Source: Bacteroidales bacterium
GTDB taxonomy: Bacteria > Bacteroidota > Bacteroidia > Bacteroidales > UBA932
DNA: 64,000 nt
Assembly (NCBI GenBank): GCA_023227835.1
Contig: JALOCI010000001.1
Coordinates: forward strand, 1 to 64,000
Direction of reading: 5' to 3'
The first letter of the stretch is position 1; each line of letters opens with the position of its first letter. Both the position numbers and the translations under genes were made by a program. The notes under the pieces are model-generated. The model made no database searches. It had not been told where the DNA came from and was given only the letters and a program-made list of their open reading frames with translations. Positions 43,560 to 51,594 of this stretch are shown here, one piece after another.

Positions 43560-45074
43560 ATGTCGCTTACAATAAAAAACCTGGCAGGTGCTCTTGTTGT
43601 GCTGATGCTTATACCGCTTTCATGTACTACAGACAGCACAAACAGCAATTTAAAGAAAGACAGTATCTCGGAGAAGATTAAGGTATCGGGAGAGGATACC
43701 GGTGCTGCCACCAAGACAACATTGAGCGGAGTTGCCACATCCTGGATTGCAGGAACAGACAGAGTTGGGATATACTCTTCTGAGGCCCGGACTGCAACCG
43801 GCGGTGGCGGCAGTGCAGTTGTCAACGTGCCTTTTACAGCTGCGAATAGTGCAAAAAAATCGACTTTCACAGGAACGATGTATTGGGGTCAGGCAAACAC
43901 AGCGCATACATTCTATGCATACTACCCGTATACTGAAGGCAGTGCTGCCGCCACCGCCGTTCCCGTATCTCTTCCGGCAACCCAGACTCAGTCAGCGAGC
44001 AACAGCACCGCACATATAAGCGCACTTGATTTCCTTATCGCCACACCCCTGAGTGTAACATCTCCGGATAATACCGATGCAGTAGTGAATGAGGTGGATT
44101 TGAAATACAACCATCTGTTTACTATTTTGGAATTTCAGATAAAGGGCTCAGGCAATCTCATGGCAGTTAGGTTAATCACAAACACCGCCATGGCCTTCAG
44201 CAGTGGGACAATAGATATAACTCAGACAACACCTGCCACAGGTTCGGCATACACCTTCGCTTCTCAGACAGGGACATCAAGTGAGGTCACAACGACACTC
44301 ACCACAGCCGCAACCCTTACATCAACCAACACCGATACTAAAGTATATATGGTCATCAATCCCTGCACCCCGGCAGGTAATTGCCTTATAGGGCTCTCCT
44401 CTGACGGTACTACATGGCAGTATATTTACAAAGCAGCCCCCACAGGAGGCTTTAAGAGGGGTATCAAGTATGTGGTTTCGGTAGATGCAGGAGTTGTGGA
44501 TTTCTATACAGTAAACAGTTCCACCGGCAAAGTCTGGATGGACAGAAACCTTGGAGCCTCTCGCGTTGCAACGGGTACTGCCGATAGCCAGGCTTATGGC
44601 TATTATTATCAGTGGGGCAGGGGCTCGGACGGCCATCAGATACTTAATAGCCCAATAACCGGAGATTTGGCAACCAGTGACACTCCCGGCCATGACAGTT
44701 TCATAACATCCGCCTCTTCGCCGTACGATTGGCGTAATCCTCAGAATGGCAATCTTTGGCAGGGTCTTAATGGCATCAACAATCCTTGCCCGGCAGGATT
44801 TAGAATACCAACAGAGACTGAATGGACAAACGAACGGGTTAAATGGGCAACCAACAATGCTGCAGGAGCTTTCGCCAGCCCGTTAAAACTTACCGTTGCC
44901 GGTTACCGCCACTGGGTTACCGCTGACTATACCGACCAAAACATATACGGAAGCTACTGGTCAAGCACCATTTTAGGAACAGAGTCCAGATACTTGCTAA
45001 TAGGCAGCAGCAATGCCTATATAAACGACCTCGGCCGTGCTTACGGCTTCTCCGTACGCTGCATTAAAGATTAA
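43560..45074 (+). CDS. Fimbrillin-like/FISUMP lipoprotein 2
   Basis: 504 residues, the same length as the protein at 30553 and collinear with it over the whole length. Lipobox IPLSC, fimbrillin-like middle (SGEDTGAATKTTLSGVATSW), FISUMP C-terminus (WMDRNLGASRVAT, YGYYYQWGRGSDGHQ, NNPCPAGFRIPT, final FSVRCIKD). The C-terminal about 120 residues differ most between the copies (YRHWVTADYTDQNIYGSYWS here), the place where ligand binding would vary. Probably a surface adhesin. It directly follows the lasso exporter gene. Confidence 0.85.
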   Translation: MSLTIKNLAGALVVLMLIPLSCTTDSTNSNLKKDSISEKIKVSGEDTGAATKTTLSGVATSWIAGTDRVGIYSSEARTATGGGGSAVVNVPFTAANSAKKSTFTGTMYWGQANTAHTFYAYYPYTEGSAAATAVPVSLPATQTQSASNSTAHISALDFLIATPLSVTSPDNTDAVVNEVDLKYNHLFTILEFQIKGSGNLMAVRLITNTAMAFSSGTIDITQTTPATGSAYTFASQTGTSSEVTTTLTTAATLTSTNTDTKVYMVINPCTPAGNCLIGLSSDGTTWQYIYKAAPTGGFKRGIKYVVSVDAGVVDFYTVNSSTGKVWMDRNLGASRVATGTADSQAYGYYYQWGRGSDGHQILNSPITGDLATSDTPGHDSFITSASSPYDWRNPQNGNLWQGLNGINNPCPAGFRIPTETEWTNERVKWATNNAAGAFASPLKLTVAGYRHWVTADYTDQNIYGSYWSSTILGTESRYLLIGSSNAYINDLGRAYGFSVRCIKD

Positions 45075-45111
45075 AGCTATCATTTATTCGACATTCTAAA
45101 ACCAATCTAAT

Positions 45112-45136
45112 TATAATATAATATAATATAATATAA
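45112..45136 (+). repeat. (TATAA)5 tandem repeat before a small gene
   Basis: Five exact TATAA units end one base before the ATG at 45138. A repeat of this kind in the translation-initiation region can change length by slippage and so vary expression. Confidence 0.85.
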
Positions 45137-45137
45137 A

Positions 45138-45293
45138 ATGAACGAACAAATAAATACTGAAACAGAATCAATTGCAGTGGGGCACTGCATTGTCGGCGAA
45201 ACTTATATGCCCCCTCGTATAGAGATTGTTGAAATTAAAGTAGAAAAGGGTTTTGCTGACTCAACAGCGGACTTTGGAGAGGAAACATGGTAA
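45138..45293 (+). CDS. Small acidic peptide upstream of FISUMP lipoprotein 3
   Basis: 51 residues, no signal peptide. The second half (PPRIEIVEIKVEKGFADSTA, then DFGEETW) looks like short proteins I recall near fimbrillin/FISUMP genes in Bacteroidales; it lacks the W-x-x-P leader motif and is not a lasso precursor. It is preceded by (TATAA)5 and followed 23 bp later by a FISUMP gene, so the two are probably co-expressed. The product may be a small accessory or secreted peptide. Coding is supported by its clean frame and acidic composition, but not proven. Confidence 0.6.
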   Translation: MNEQINTETESIAVGHCIVGETYMPPRIEIVEIKVEKGFADSTADFGEETW

Positions 45294-45316
45294 TTTATAA
45301 CATTAAGACTATCAAA

Positions 45317-46834
45317 ATGAAAAGAAGAATAAATTATACATGGATATTGCCTCTGGTATCACTTTCGGCTTTTTTTATACTTGTCTCATGTAATAAAGAC
45401 GAAAAAATCAAAAATACACAATCTCAGCTTATAAAAGTATCAGGTGAGGGAGCAGATGCTGCAACCAAAACTACATTGAACAACCTTGCAACATCATGGG
45501 TTGCCGGAACAGATATGGTCGGCATATACTCAGATAAGGCACGTACAGCAGCTAACGGTGGCGGCAGTATAATAGCAAATACTCAATTTACAGCAGCCGG
45601 TAACGGAGTGCAATCGGACTTTACAGGAACAATGTATTGGGGTGAAGCAAGTAGTGAACACAAATTTTATGCTTACTATCCATATACCGCAGGAAGTGCC
45701 CTTGCCACAGAGGTGCCTGTCTCTCTGCCTGCTGCTCAGACTCAGACTGAGAAAAATTCAATATCACATCTGGCTGCTCTGGATTTCCTTATAGCTACGC
45801 CTCTTACAGTAACATCCCCGGCCAATACCGATGCTGTAGCAGGTGAGGTAAACCTAAGTTATAACCACCTTTTCACAATTATTGAGTTTCAGATTAAAGG
45901 TTCCGGAAATCTGAAAGCAGTTAGATTGAATACTAATACAACATTGGGATTTAGCGGAGGCAGCATTGATATAACTCAATCTAAACCGGCAACCGGTGTT
46001 GCATATACTTTTGCTTCACAGACAGGAGTATCAAATGAGGTGACAACAACACTTACAAATCCTGCTACTCTTACATCTACCAACTCGGATACGAAAGTTT
46101 ATATGGTTATCAATCCATGTGTCCCTACAGATAATTGCCTTGTCGGCTTTTCTTCCGATGGCACGACCTGGCAGTATGTAACTAAATCAGCGCCTGTAAA
46201 TGGCTTTAAACGCGGAGTTAAATATATTGTTACAATTGATGCAGGAAGCGTAGAGTTCTCTGAAGTAACCAGTCTGACAGGAAAAATCTGGATGGACAGA
46301 AACCTCGGTGCTTCGCAAGTTGCAACAGCTGCCGATGATATTAATGCCTACGGATACTACTACCAATGGGGAAGATGCACAGATGGTCACCAGATAATCA
46401 CATCTCTGACCTCAGCCACATTATCCGGCATCGATACTCCGGGACCATATTTTATTCTGAGTGACTCTTCTGAGCCATTTGACTGGAGAACCCCTCAAAA
46501 CAATAATCTATGGCAAGGAGTTAGTGGTACAAATAACCCTTGCCCGTCAGGATATCGAATACCAACCAATCAAGAATGGGAGGATGAGATAAATACATGG
46601 ACATCAGGCGGTTTTGCGAGTGTGCTAAAACTTCCTTCAGCCGGCTATCGCACAAAGTCTAATGGGGTGCTGGTCCAGGATAATTCCGGAAATTATTGGT
46701 CTAGCACGGTCGCATATATGGAATACTCTTACTATCTAAGTATTGTTAGTACTTCTGCAAACACTACTGCCGATGGATTTTCTCGCGCTGACGGACTATC
46801 AGTACGTTGTATAAAAAATTATATTGTAGACTAA
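45317..46834 (+). CDS. Fimbrillin-like/FISUMP lipoprotein 3
   Basis: 505 residues from the ATG at 45317 (MKRRINYTWILPLVSLS... lipobox ILVSC); a start at 45287 would overlap the small peptide gene and move the signal inward. The rest parallels the two other copies: SGEGADAATKTTLNNLATSW, HKFYAYYPYTAGSA, WMDRNLGASQVAT, YGYYYQWGRCTDGHQ, NNPCPSGYRIPT and the final LSVRCIKN with a five-residue tail. The 5' region differs entirely from copies 1 and 2 and lacks the shared leader, so it is the most diverged paralogue. A terminator follows. Confidence 0.85.
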   Translation: MKRRINYTWILPLVSLSAFFILVSCNKDEKIKNTQSQLIKVSGEGADAATKTTLNNLATSWVAGTDMVGIYSDKARTAANGGGSIIANTQFTAAGNGVQSDFTGTMYWGEASSEHKFYAYYPYTAGSALATEVPVSLPAAQTQTEKNSISHLAALDFLIATPLTVTSPANTDAVAGEVNLSYNHLFTIIEFQIKGSGNLKAVRLNTNTTLGFSGGSIDITQSKPATGVAYTFASQTGVSNEVTTTLTNPATLTSTNSDTKVYMVINPCVPTDNCLVGFSSDGTTWQYVTKSAPVNGFKRGVKYIVTIDAGSVEFSEVTSLTGKIWMDRNLGASQVATAADDINAYGYYYQWGRCTDGHQIITSLTSATLSGIDTPGPYFILSDSSEPFDWRTPQNNNLWQGVSGTNNPCPSGYRIPTNQEWEDEINTWTSGGFASVLKLPSAGYRTKSNGVLVQDNSGNYWSSTVAYMEYSYYLSIVSTSANTTADGFSRADGLSVRCIKNYIVD

Positions 46835-46860
46835 AAATACATTTTAGCATATTAAAAAAT

Positions 46861-46888
46861 AACCCGGTAATCTTTGTGATAATCGGGT
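46861..46888 (+). terminator. Rho-independent terminator after FISUMP gene 3
   Basis: AACCCG pairs with CGGGTT around an ATC/GAT inner pair; the stem is followed by TTTATTTTTT. Confidence 0.75.
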
Positions 46889-46910
46889 TTATTTTTTACA
46901 AATTTGTAAT

Positions 46911-46967
46911 GTGAAAATTGATGGTGTAGGTTCCATATCACCAAAAATCAACAAACAATTTATAATA
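46911..46967 (+). promoter_or_regulatory. Conserved 5' leader, copy 3
   Basis: The same sequence as at 30497 and 43504 (GTGAAAATTGATGGTG, then TAGGTTCCATATCACC), now in front of a gene remnant. AAATTTG at 46900-46906 stands where the -7 box is in the other copies. Confidence 0.6.
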
Positions 46968-47074
46968 ATGTCGCTTACGGTAAGAAACTTGGCAAGCTTT
47001 CTTGCCGTGCTGATTCCGGAATAGACATTTCCGCTCGTGTGTACAGATACTCTGTACGTTGTATTAGAAAATAA
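46968..47074 (+). pseudogene. Deletion remnant of a FISUMP lipoprotein gene
   Basis: The first 18 codons (MSLTVRNLASFLAVLIPE, then TAG at 47022) match the starts of the genes at 30553 and 43560. The last codons (RYSVRCIRK, TAA at 47072) match their ends, but in another frame. About 1.4 kb between them are missing. The conserved leader is still in front. Confidence 0.85.
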
Positions 47075-47110
47075 AGTACTTATTATCAGCCATGAATGAA
47101 ATCTACTGAA

Positions 47111-48025
47111 TTATACGTCCCTGAATCTTCTGAAATTCGGAATACCGTAATAATTTGCATTTTCACCCGAACAATAAAAATCCTGATATATCAACATGTT
47201 TATCCCGAGCAAGTTTCGATCGGAGCATACAACCTTCAACCGGGCCTTATCTTGAATAATGCTTCCGGCCGGTAAATCAGATTGTTCATCCACAGGATTT
47301 GCATCAATTATCTTTATCTCCTGCCTCTCTAAAAAGGTAATAGCACCTTTGTTCCAGGGATTACAGGCACGGATAAGATTGCAAATTTCCACAGATGACA
47401 TTGTCTTCCAGTTAACTATGACATCTTTAAGCTCGGGTTTCTTTTGCCATGATGGAACTATTTGTTTTCGTTCCAATTCAGCTAGTGGCAGATGAAGGCT
47501 TTTTATTTGAATAATATATAAAATTCCTTCCACACAAAGCTGACTAAAAAGTAACATTACACTTCTGAAGTTGTGAAAATTTTTATTTGGTATGTACTTA
47601 CTCCATATAACGGGTCCTCTGTCAATCTCCATGGTCATTTTGTGAATAACCATACCCAATTGCTCTTCTCCGCTTTTAAGCTGCCAGAATACCGGAATTG
47701 GTCCCTGATATGCCGGTAAAGGACCAAAATGCACATTGAACAACTCGGTGCTGTTCCCTGTACGATTAATCTCTATGATATGACTATAGCTTATGACAAA
47801 CACAATGTCATATTTCCCTTGTTTCAACCACTCGTAAAGTTTGTCCCCCTTCTCGTCGCCGAATGTTATATTTATCCTGTTTTGTAAAGCAAATTGCCTT
47901 ACTTTTTCATTGATATAGGGATCCTTTGACGGGGCACTGTATAAAGAAAAAGAAAATTGTCGTGAAACAAATGAGGCGACAGCAGGTATAACCAGATCAG
48001 AGTCGGAAATCAGTCCAATGTGCAT
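47111..48025 (-). CDS. Formyltransferase-fold protein
   Basis: 304 residues related to methionyl-tRNA or sugar N-formyltransferases (Fmt/ArnA type). The N-terminal domain has the HFGPLPAYQGPIPVFW stretch, the substrate-binding loop of the family, followed by IDRGPVIWS; the usual Asn-His-Asp triad can be placed at Asn of FNVHFG, His, and Asp of EIDRG. The C-terminal part (about 205-304) matches the Fmt C-terminal fold weakly. It is downstream of, and probably co-transcribed with, three tail-collar genes (13-bp gap). Its acceptor is unknown; a housekeeping Fmt would not be expected in this context. Confidence 0.75.
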   Translation of the reverse strand: MHIGLISDSDLVIPAVASFVSRQFSFSLYSAPSKDPYINEKVRQFALQNRINITFGDEKGDKLYEWLKQGKYDIVFVISYSHIIEINRTGNSTELFNVHFGPLPAYQGPIPVFWQLKSGEEQLGMVIHKMTMEIDRGPVIWSKYIPNKNFHNFRSVMLLFSQLCVEGILYIIQIKSLHLPLAELERKQIVPSWQKKPELKDVIVNWKTMSSVEICNLIRACNPWNKGAITFLERQEIKIIDANPVDEQSDLPAGSIIQDKARLKVVCSDRNLLGINMLIYQDFYCSGENANYYGIPNFRRFRDV

Positions 48026-48038
48026 TATATTAATTGAT

Positions 48039-48581
48039 TTAAGATTTAGGCGGATAAAGGTTATTTTTTAAACATATTATAAAACCTACAGGTGTACACG
48101 GCATAAGATTGTCGTGCGGTTGTGACCCTCCGTTTGGAGCAATGGTTGCACTTTTCAGAACTGCAACCGGGGCAGTGATTGTTCCAGGTGTATAACCGAC
48201 TACACTGCCGCCCGGAGAGTACATCTCACTAAGAAACGTATTTTCTGAAGGTGATGTTACAGTGTTGCCATTTGTGCTTACATTGACTGAGTGTGTGTGA
48301 CTTGGAATATGGCTGGTTGTCAGCGTTACATATTCACTCCCTCCTTTGTCACCAATAGCAAAACTGCTTAATCCTTTTCCCAGACCAGTTCCTATTGGAA
48401 TCTGGCCACGCAGATCCGGAAGTTTGAAATCAATTGCAGTTTGACTACCGTATGTTGTTCCGATAAGAGAGTACAATTCCGGATAATCATTGCTTAGCAA
48501 TATGCTTCCATCGCAAAAATGCCATCCGTCAGGTGCATATGTGCCGGCGAAGGCACGTATTTCTCCGATAAAACCTTCCAT
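48039..48581 (-). CDS. Tail-collar (microcystin-dependent-like) protein 1
   Basis: 180 residues. It starts with the tail-collar signature EGFIGEIRAFAGTYAPDGWH and has FKLPDLRGQIPIGTG, then a Gly/Ser/Thr-rich beta region (HIPSHTHSVNVSTNGNTV) and a conserved C-terminus (MPCTPVGFIICLKNNLYP). The domain occurs in phage tail fibres and in free-standing bacterial proteins. No other phage genes are near, so this is a chromosomal, probably extracellular, fibre-like protein. It is one of three tandem paralogues. Confidence 0.85.
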   Translation of the reverse strand: MEGFIGEIRAFAGTYAPDGWHFCDGSILLSNDYPELYSLIGTTYGSQTAIDFKLPDLRGQIPIGTGLGKGLSSFAIGDKGGSEYVTLTTSHIPSHTHSVNVSTNGNTVTSPSENTFLSEMYSPGGSVVGYTPGTITAPVAVLKSATIAPNGGSQPHDNLMPCTPVGFIICLKNNLYPPKS

Positions 48582-48598
48582 GATTTTAATTTTTAAAT

Positions 48599-49138
48599 TT
48601 AATAGGGTCTAGTAGGATATTTGCCTTCCATGGCAATACAATAATTGATAGCCAGATACGGTTGTCTGTTGGGATGCGGGGATGTATTTCCTACAGCTGT
48701 AACTGTATCTTGATTGAGGGTAACGAAAGAAGATGCATCTTCAGCATAAATTTGAATAATTTCAGTTGTTTCCGCCTTGTAATCAGGTATTGCCAGCCAG
48801 TTGTCAACAATGCCGGCATCACCTGGTGCATCTTCAACAACCATCTCGTGGATGTGAGGAGATAGACAATCACTTGTCAGAGTTACAGTTTCTGCACCTG
48901 CAATGAATCCGTTTATGTAAGGTACTTGTGCACTTACATTTGTGCTAACTATACTTCTGCCGCGCAAATCCGGCAACGCGAAGGTTTTCATGCCGTCACC
49001 GCCAAATTGAATTCCGACCAGTGAAAATAATGCTTGATATTTCTGAATTTCGAGGATAGCGCCATCACAGGCATGCCAACCTTCAGGAACGAATCCAAAA
49101 GCAAACGAGCGGATTTCTCCGATATAATTATCACTCAT
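48599..49138 (-). CDS. Tail-collar (microcystin-dependent-like) protein 2
   Basis: 179 residues, paralogue of its two neighbours. Signature YIGEIRSFAFGFVPEGWHAC, then FALPDLRGRSIVSTN, a middle part unlike the neighbours (DAPGDAGIVDNWLAIPDYKA) and the C-terminus YLAINYCIAMEGKYPTRPY. The variable middle is where such proteins differ in binding. Middle gene of the triplet, gaps of 17 and 18 bp to the neighbours. Confidence 0.85.
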   Translation of the reverse strand: MSDNYIGEIRSFAFGFVPEGWHACDGAILEIQKYQALFSLVGIQFGGDGMKTFALPDLRGRSIVSTNVSAQVPYINGFIAGAETVTLTSDCLSPHIHEMVVEDAPGDAGIVDNWLAIPDYKAETTEIIQIYAEDASSFVTLNQDTVTAVGNTSPHPNRQPYLAINYCIAMEGKYPTRPY

Positions 49139-49156
49139 ATTGATTTATTTTAATGG

Positions 49157-49750
49157 TTAGTAATTGGTTGGATGTGGCGGGTATTCACCGTCTAAAACGC
49201 AAATACAGTATCTTATGACCAGAAGAGGCGATCTGTTTTCGTGTGGATATACATTACCTGCTTTGCTTCCGTATGCTAGGCCAATTGTTCCTATATTAAG
49301 AGTAACCTGATTTTTCTGAGCACTAAGAAATGCCCTGGCAGAATTTACTGTAGTTGTTCCGGCCGGAGTGTAACCGACATTGGACAAGTGTGATAAGTTA
49401 TCATTACCCGGAGCAGAAGTCCGGCTACTTGATGCTCCTCCAATGCCCTGAAAGTTATGTGTATGAACGGGTGTTTCTGATGCGTCCAGAGTGACCGAAT
49501 CCGTCCCGTAGTGATAGTTGTACATAAAATAAACGGAACCCAAAGGATTTTGACCAAAATTGAGTATAGCCTGTCCTCTGAGATCCGGAAGATTAAATTT
49601 GTTAACATTATCCCCACCATAAGTATAACCTATCACGGCAAACAGCAGTTGATATTGATACCTGTTAAGTTCCCTTCCGTCGCATTCCATCCATCCTTCC
49701 GGTACAAATGTGTATGGAAATGCCCTTATTTCTCCTATAAATGAATCCAT
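49157..49750 (-). CDS. Tail-collar (microcystin-dependent-like) protein 3
   Basis: 197 residues, first gene of the triplet in transcription order. Signature SFIGEIRAFPYTFVPEGWM, CDGRELNRYQYQLLFAVIGY, FNLPDLRGQAILNFG and C-terminus LLVIRYCICVLDGEYPP. The His-Thr-His-Asn stretch (TPVHTHNF) in the middle matches a similar HTH pattern in paralogue 1 and may bind metal, as His clusters do in trimeric tail fibres. The promoter must lie in the gap up to 50188, but I see no clear -7/-33 pair. Confidence 0.85.
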   Translation of the reverse strand: MDSFIGEIRAFPYTFVPEGWMECDGRELNRYQYQLLFAVIGYTYGGDNVNKFNLPDLRGQAILNFGQNPLGSVYFMYNYHYGTDSVTLDASETPVHTHNFQGIGGASSSRTSAPGNDNLSHLSNVGYTPAGTTTVNSARAFLSAQKNQVTLNIGTIGLAYGSKAGNVYPHENRSPLLVIRYCICVLDGEYPPHPTNY

Positions 49751-50134
49751 AAGTTTAAAATTAAAAGATTAATAATGATTTTCTTGTTTTGAGGGATTAT
49801 CTCAAAAATCAAAGATTTTAAAAACAGTGGCACTATACTTAAAGATGCCACAGTTTCATGAGCTGAAATGTTTTAGAGTTAAATTCTATTTCAAAAATTC
49901 TTTCCACATAAAATATGTGTGCCCATCTATCAAGACTATCGGTAACGTCTGATTTGACTACATTAATAGTTTATATACTCATTGGTGTCTTTGAAGGGTA
50001 AGCGCTAATAATAAGCCTATTAGAAGTAAATTTACTCTTTTTTTAGTATTTAGCAAAATTTATAGAAAAAAATAAACACTTGAAAGTGAATAGTTAAAGC
50101 TTTGACTCGATTATGAGTGCATAAAATAAAAAAA

Positions 50135-50152
50135 GGCTCCCGATTGGGAGCC
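50135..50152 (-). terminator. Terminator of the ATPase gene
   Basis: GGCTCCC pairs perfectly with GGGAGCC around a 4-nt loop; on the minus strand it is followed by a run of seven T. Confidence 0.85.
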
Positions 50153-50165
50153 ATAATTTTTGCGG

Positions 50166-50182
50166 AAAACTTTGGCAAGGTC
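50166..50182 (+). repeat. Copy 2 of the AAAACTTTGGCAAGGTC motif
   Basis: 17 of 17 bases identical to 30455-30471 and 51578-51594. It lies 6 bp beyond the stop codon of the ATPase gene. Confidence 0.75.
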
Positions 50183-50188
50183 ATTTGT

Positions 50189-51442
50189 TCAGCTTCCTAA
50201 AGAGGCTAAAGAAATAACATTTATACCATCGGGACGGCGATAGCTCATACCGGTTCCGGTTATGATGTTAAGAGTTTTAGGCAACTCCATTTTTGTAGTA
50301 TCAATGTTTTTTGCAAATTTTTTGAGATTATCGGCTGCTTCATCAATGAAACCCACGCCCAGCTTAATTTCAAAAGCGGCATAATTTCCATTTCGCCCTT
50401 GTACTATAGCATCCACTTCATAACCATAGGAGTCATTGTAGTGAAACACATTAGCATCATTAGCTTTGGCATACACGTTCAATTCGTGAATTGCAAGTGA
50501 TTCAAACAGGAACCCGGTATATTTAATATCTTTAGTTAACGATTCTTTATCTAAACCCAAGGCTGCCACCGCCAGAGACGTGTCGCATAAATGTCTCTTA
50601 GGTGACTTACGCAACGATGCAGATGAGCGAATATGCATATTAAAAGCGGGTTGTTCATACAAAATCATTAATCTGGAAAGTGCATTCAAATAGTCAGATA
50701 TCGTGTTTCTTGACAATTCATTAATATCTCTGGATTTCACGTCCTTTTCCAAGGTCGTATTATCCACTAAAGTAGCTATATTCCTTGCCAAAGAACGTAA
50801 CAAACTACGCACTTTGTGAGGGTCGCGCCTCACTCCCGAAACATTGCTCATGTCCACTTCACAAAGTAAATCAACATAGCTGCGATTCATATTAAGAGCA
50901 TTTCTTGTGCTTTCACCTATTAAAGAGGGCCAACCACCTATACACATTCTTTCTATGATGAAGTCGAGCGAAATAGCCGGTTCATAAAAGTCTTTCAAAT
51001 GCCCGGCCAGCAAGTCCGATAATTTGACCGTTCCTGACGAATATCCTAATTCCTGCCAGCTCATGGTCTCCATTTGCAATACTGTAAATCGTCCTGAGCC
51101 ACTGTGTAATTTTACATCATCAGTTGGATTTGAAGAGCCCGTAAGGATAAATTGCCCTTTTAACTTGCGGTCATCAACCTCATGTCTTACATAATTCCAA
51201 ATTTGAGGCTGCTCCTGCCATTCATCAATAAGCCTGGGAGTTTGACCTTCCAGCAACAATTGTGGATTTGTAGCCATAATCACAGGAACTTGTGGATCCC
51301 TGTCTATTTGCAATATACTTTTAGCATATTGCTTGGCAGTCTCTGTCTTTCCACAAGATTTTGGTCCTTTTATTAGTAAAGCGCCTGAGGCTGCCAGTTT
51401 TTCCAACATATCATCTTCTATCAATCTTCTAATGTACTTCAT
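50189..51442 (-). CDS. AAA ATPase with DUF4143 domain
   Basis: 417 residues. The P-loop is IKGPKSCGKTETAKQYA (about 24-40), Walker B-like RLIDEWQEQPQIW (about 70) and sensor FILTGSSNP; the C-terminal half is DUF4143 with FKFEIKLG-like AAFEIKLGVGFIDEA and FLFESLAIHELNVYAK. This widespread family is found near mobile or variable loci and has no agreed function; a nuclease-like fold was proposed for the C-terminal part. It is bracketed by two direct copies of a 17-bp motif (50166 and 51578) and differs in context from both neighbours, as if inserted as a unit. Confidence 0.88.
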   Translation of the reverse strand: MKYIRRLIEDDMLEKLAASGALLIKGPKSCGKTETAKQYAKSILQIDRDPQVPVIMATNPQLLLEGQTPRLIDEWQEQPQIWNYVRHEVDDRKLKGQFILTGSSNPTDDVKLHSGSGRFTVLQMETMSWQELGYSSGTVKLSDLLAGHLKDFYEPAISLDFIIERMCIGGWPSLIGESTRNALNMNRSYVDLLCEVDMSNVSGVRRDPHKVRSLLRSLARNIATLVDNTTLEKDVKSRDINELSRNTISDYLNALSRLMILYEQPAFNMHIRSSASLRKSPKRHLCDTSLAVAALGLDKESLTKDIKYTGFLFESLAIHELNVYAKANDANVFHYNDSYGYEVDAIVQGRNGNYAAFEIKLGVGFIDEAADNLKKFAKNIDTTKMELPKTLNIITGTGMSYRRPDGINVISLASLGS

Positions 51443-51577
51443 AGTAATGCAATTAGATTTACTATAAAGATAATATATATTGTTCTATTGTGCAAAATAC
51501 AGACAATCCATTGTGCGAAAAATAGACATTATGGTGTGCAAAATTCAGATAAACTGGTGCGCAAAAATGTCCTACGA

Positions 51578-51594
51578 AAAACTTTGGCAAGGTC
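51578..51594 (+). repeat. Copy 3 of the AAAACTTTGGCAAGGTC motif
   Basis: Direct repeat of 50166-50182. It reaches the stop codon of the dehydrogenase gene (51594-51596) and lies 136 bp upstream of the ATPase start. Confidence 0.75.

Larger units (their letters stand above)
49751..50188. other. 438-bp gap without genes
   Basis: AT-rich. It contains a weak hairpin (GTGGCA with TGCCAC at 49825-49849), a strong terminator at 50135-50152 for the gene to the right, and copy 2 of the AAAACTTTGGCAAGGTC motif. I see no reading frame or RNA signature in the rest. Confidence 0.6.

Noticed and set aside
45138..45293. Fourth lasso precursor
   Set aside because: No W-x-x-P leader motif, no Thr at -2 pattern and no fitting core.
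48039..49750. Prophage remnant
   Set aside because: Only the collar domain is present, without any other phage gene, integrase or tRNA target.
49825..49849. Hairpin GTGGCA/TGCCAC as a regulatory element or motif copy
   Set aside because: Short stem, 13-nt loop, no T run and the flanks do not match the motif family.
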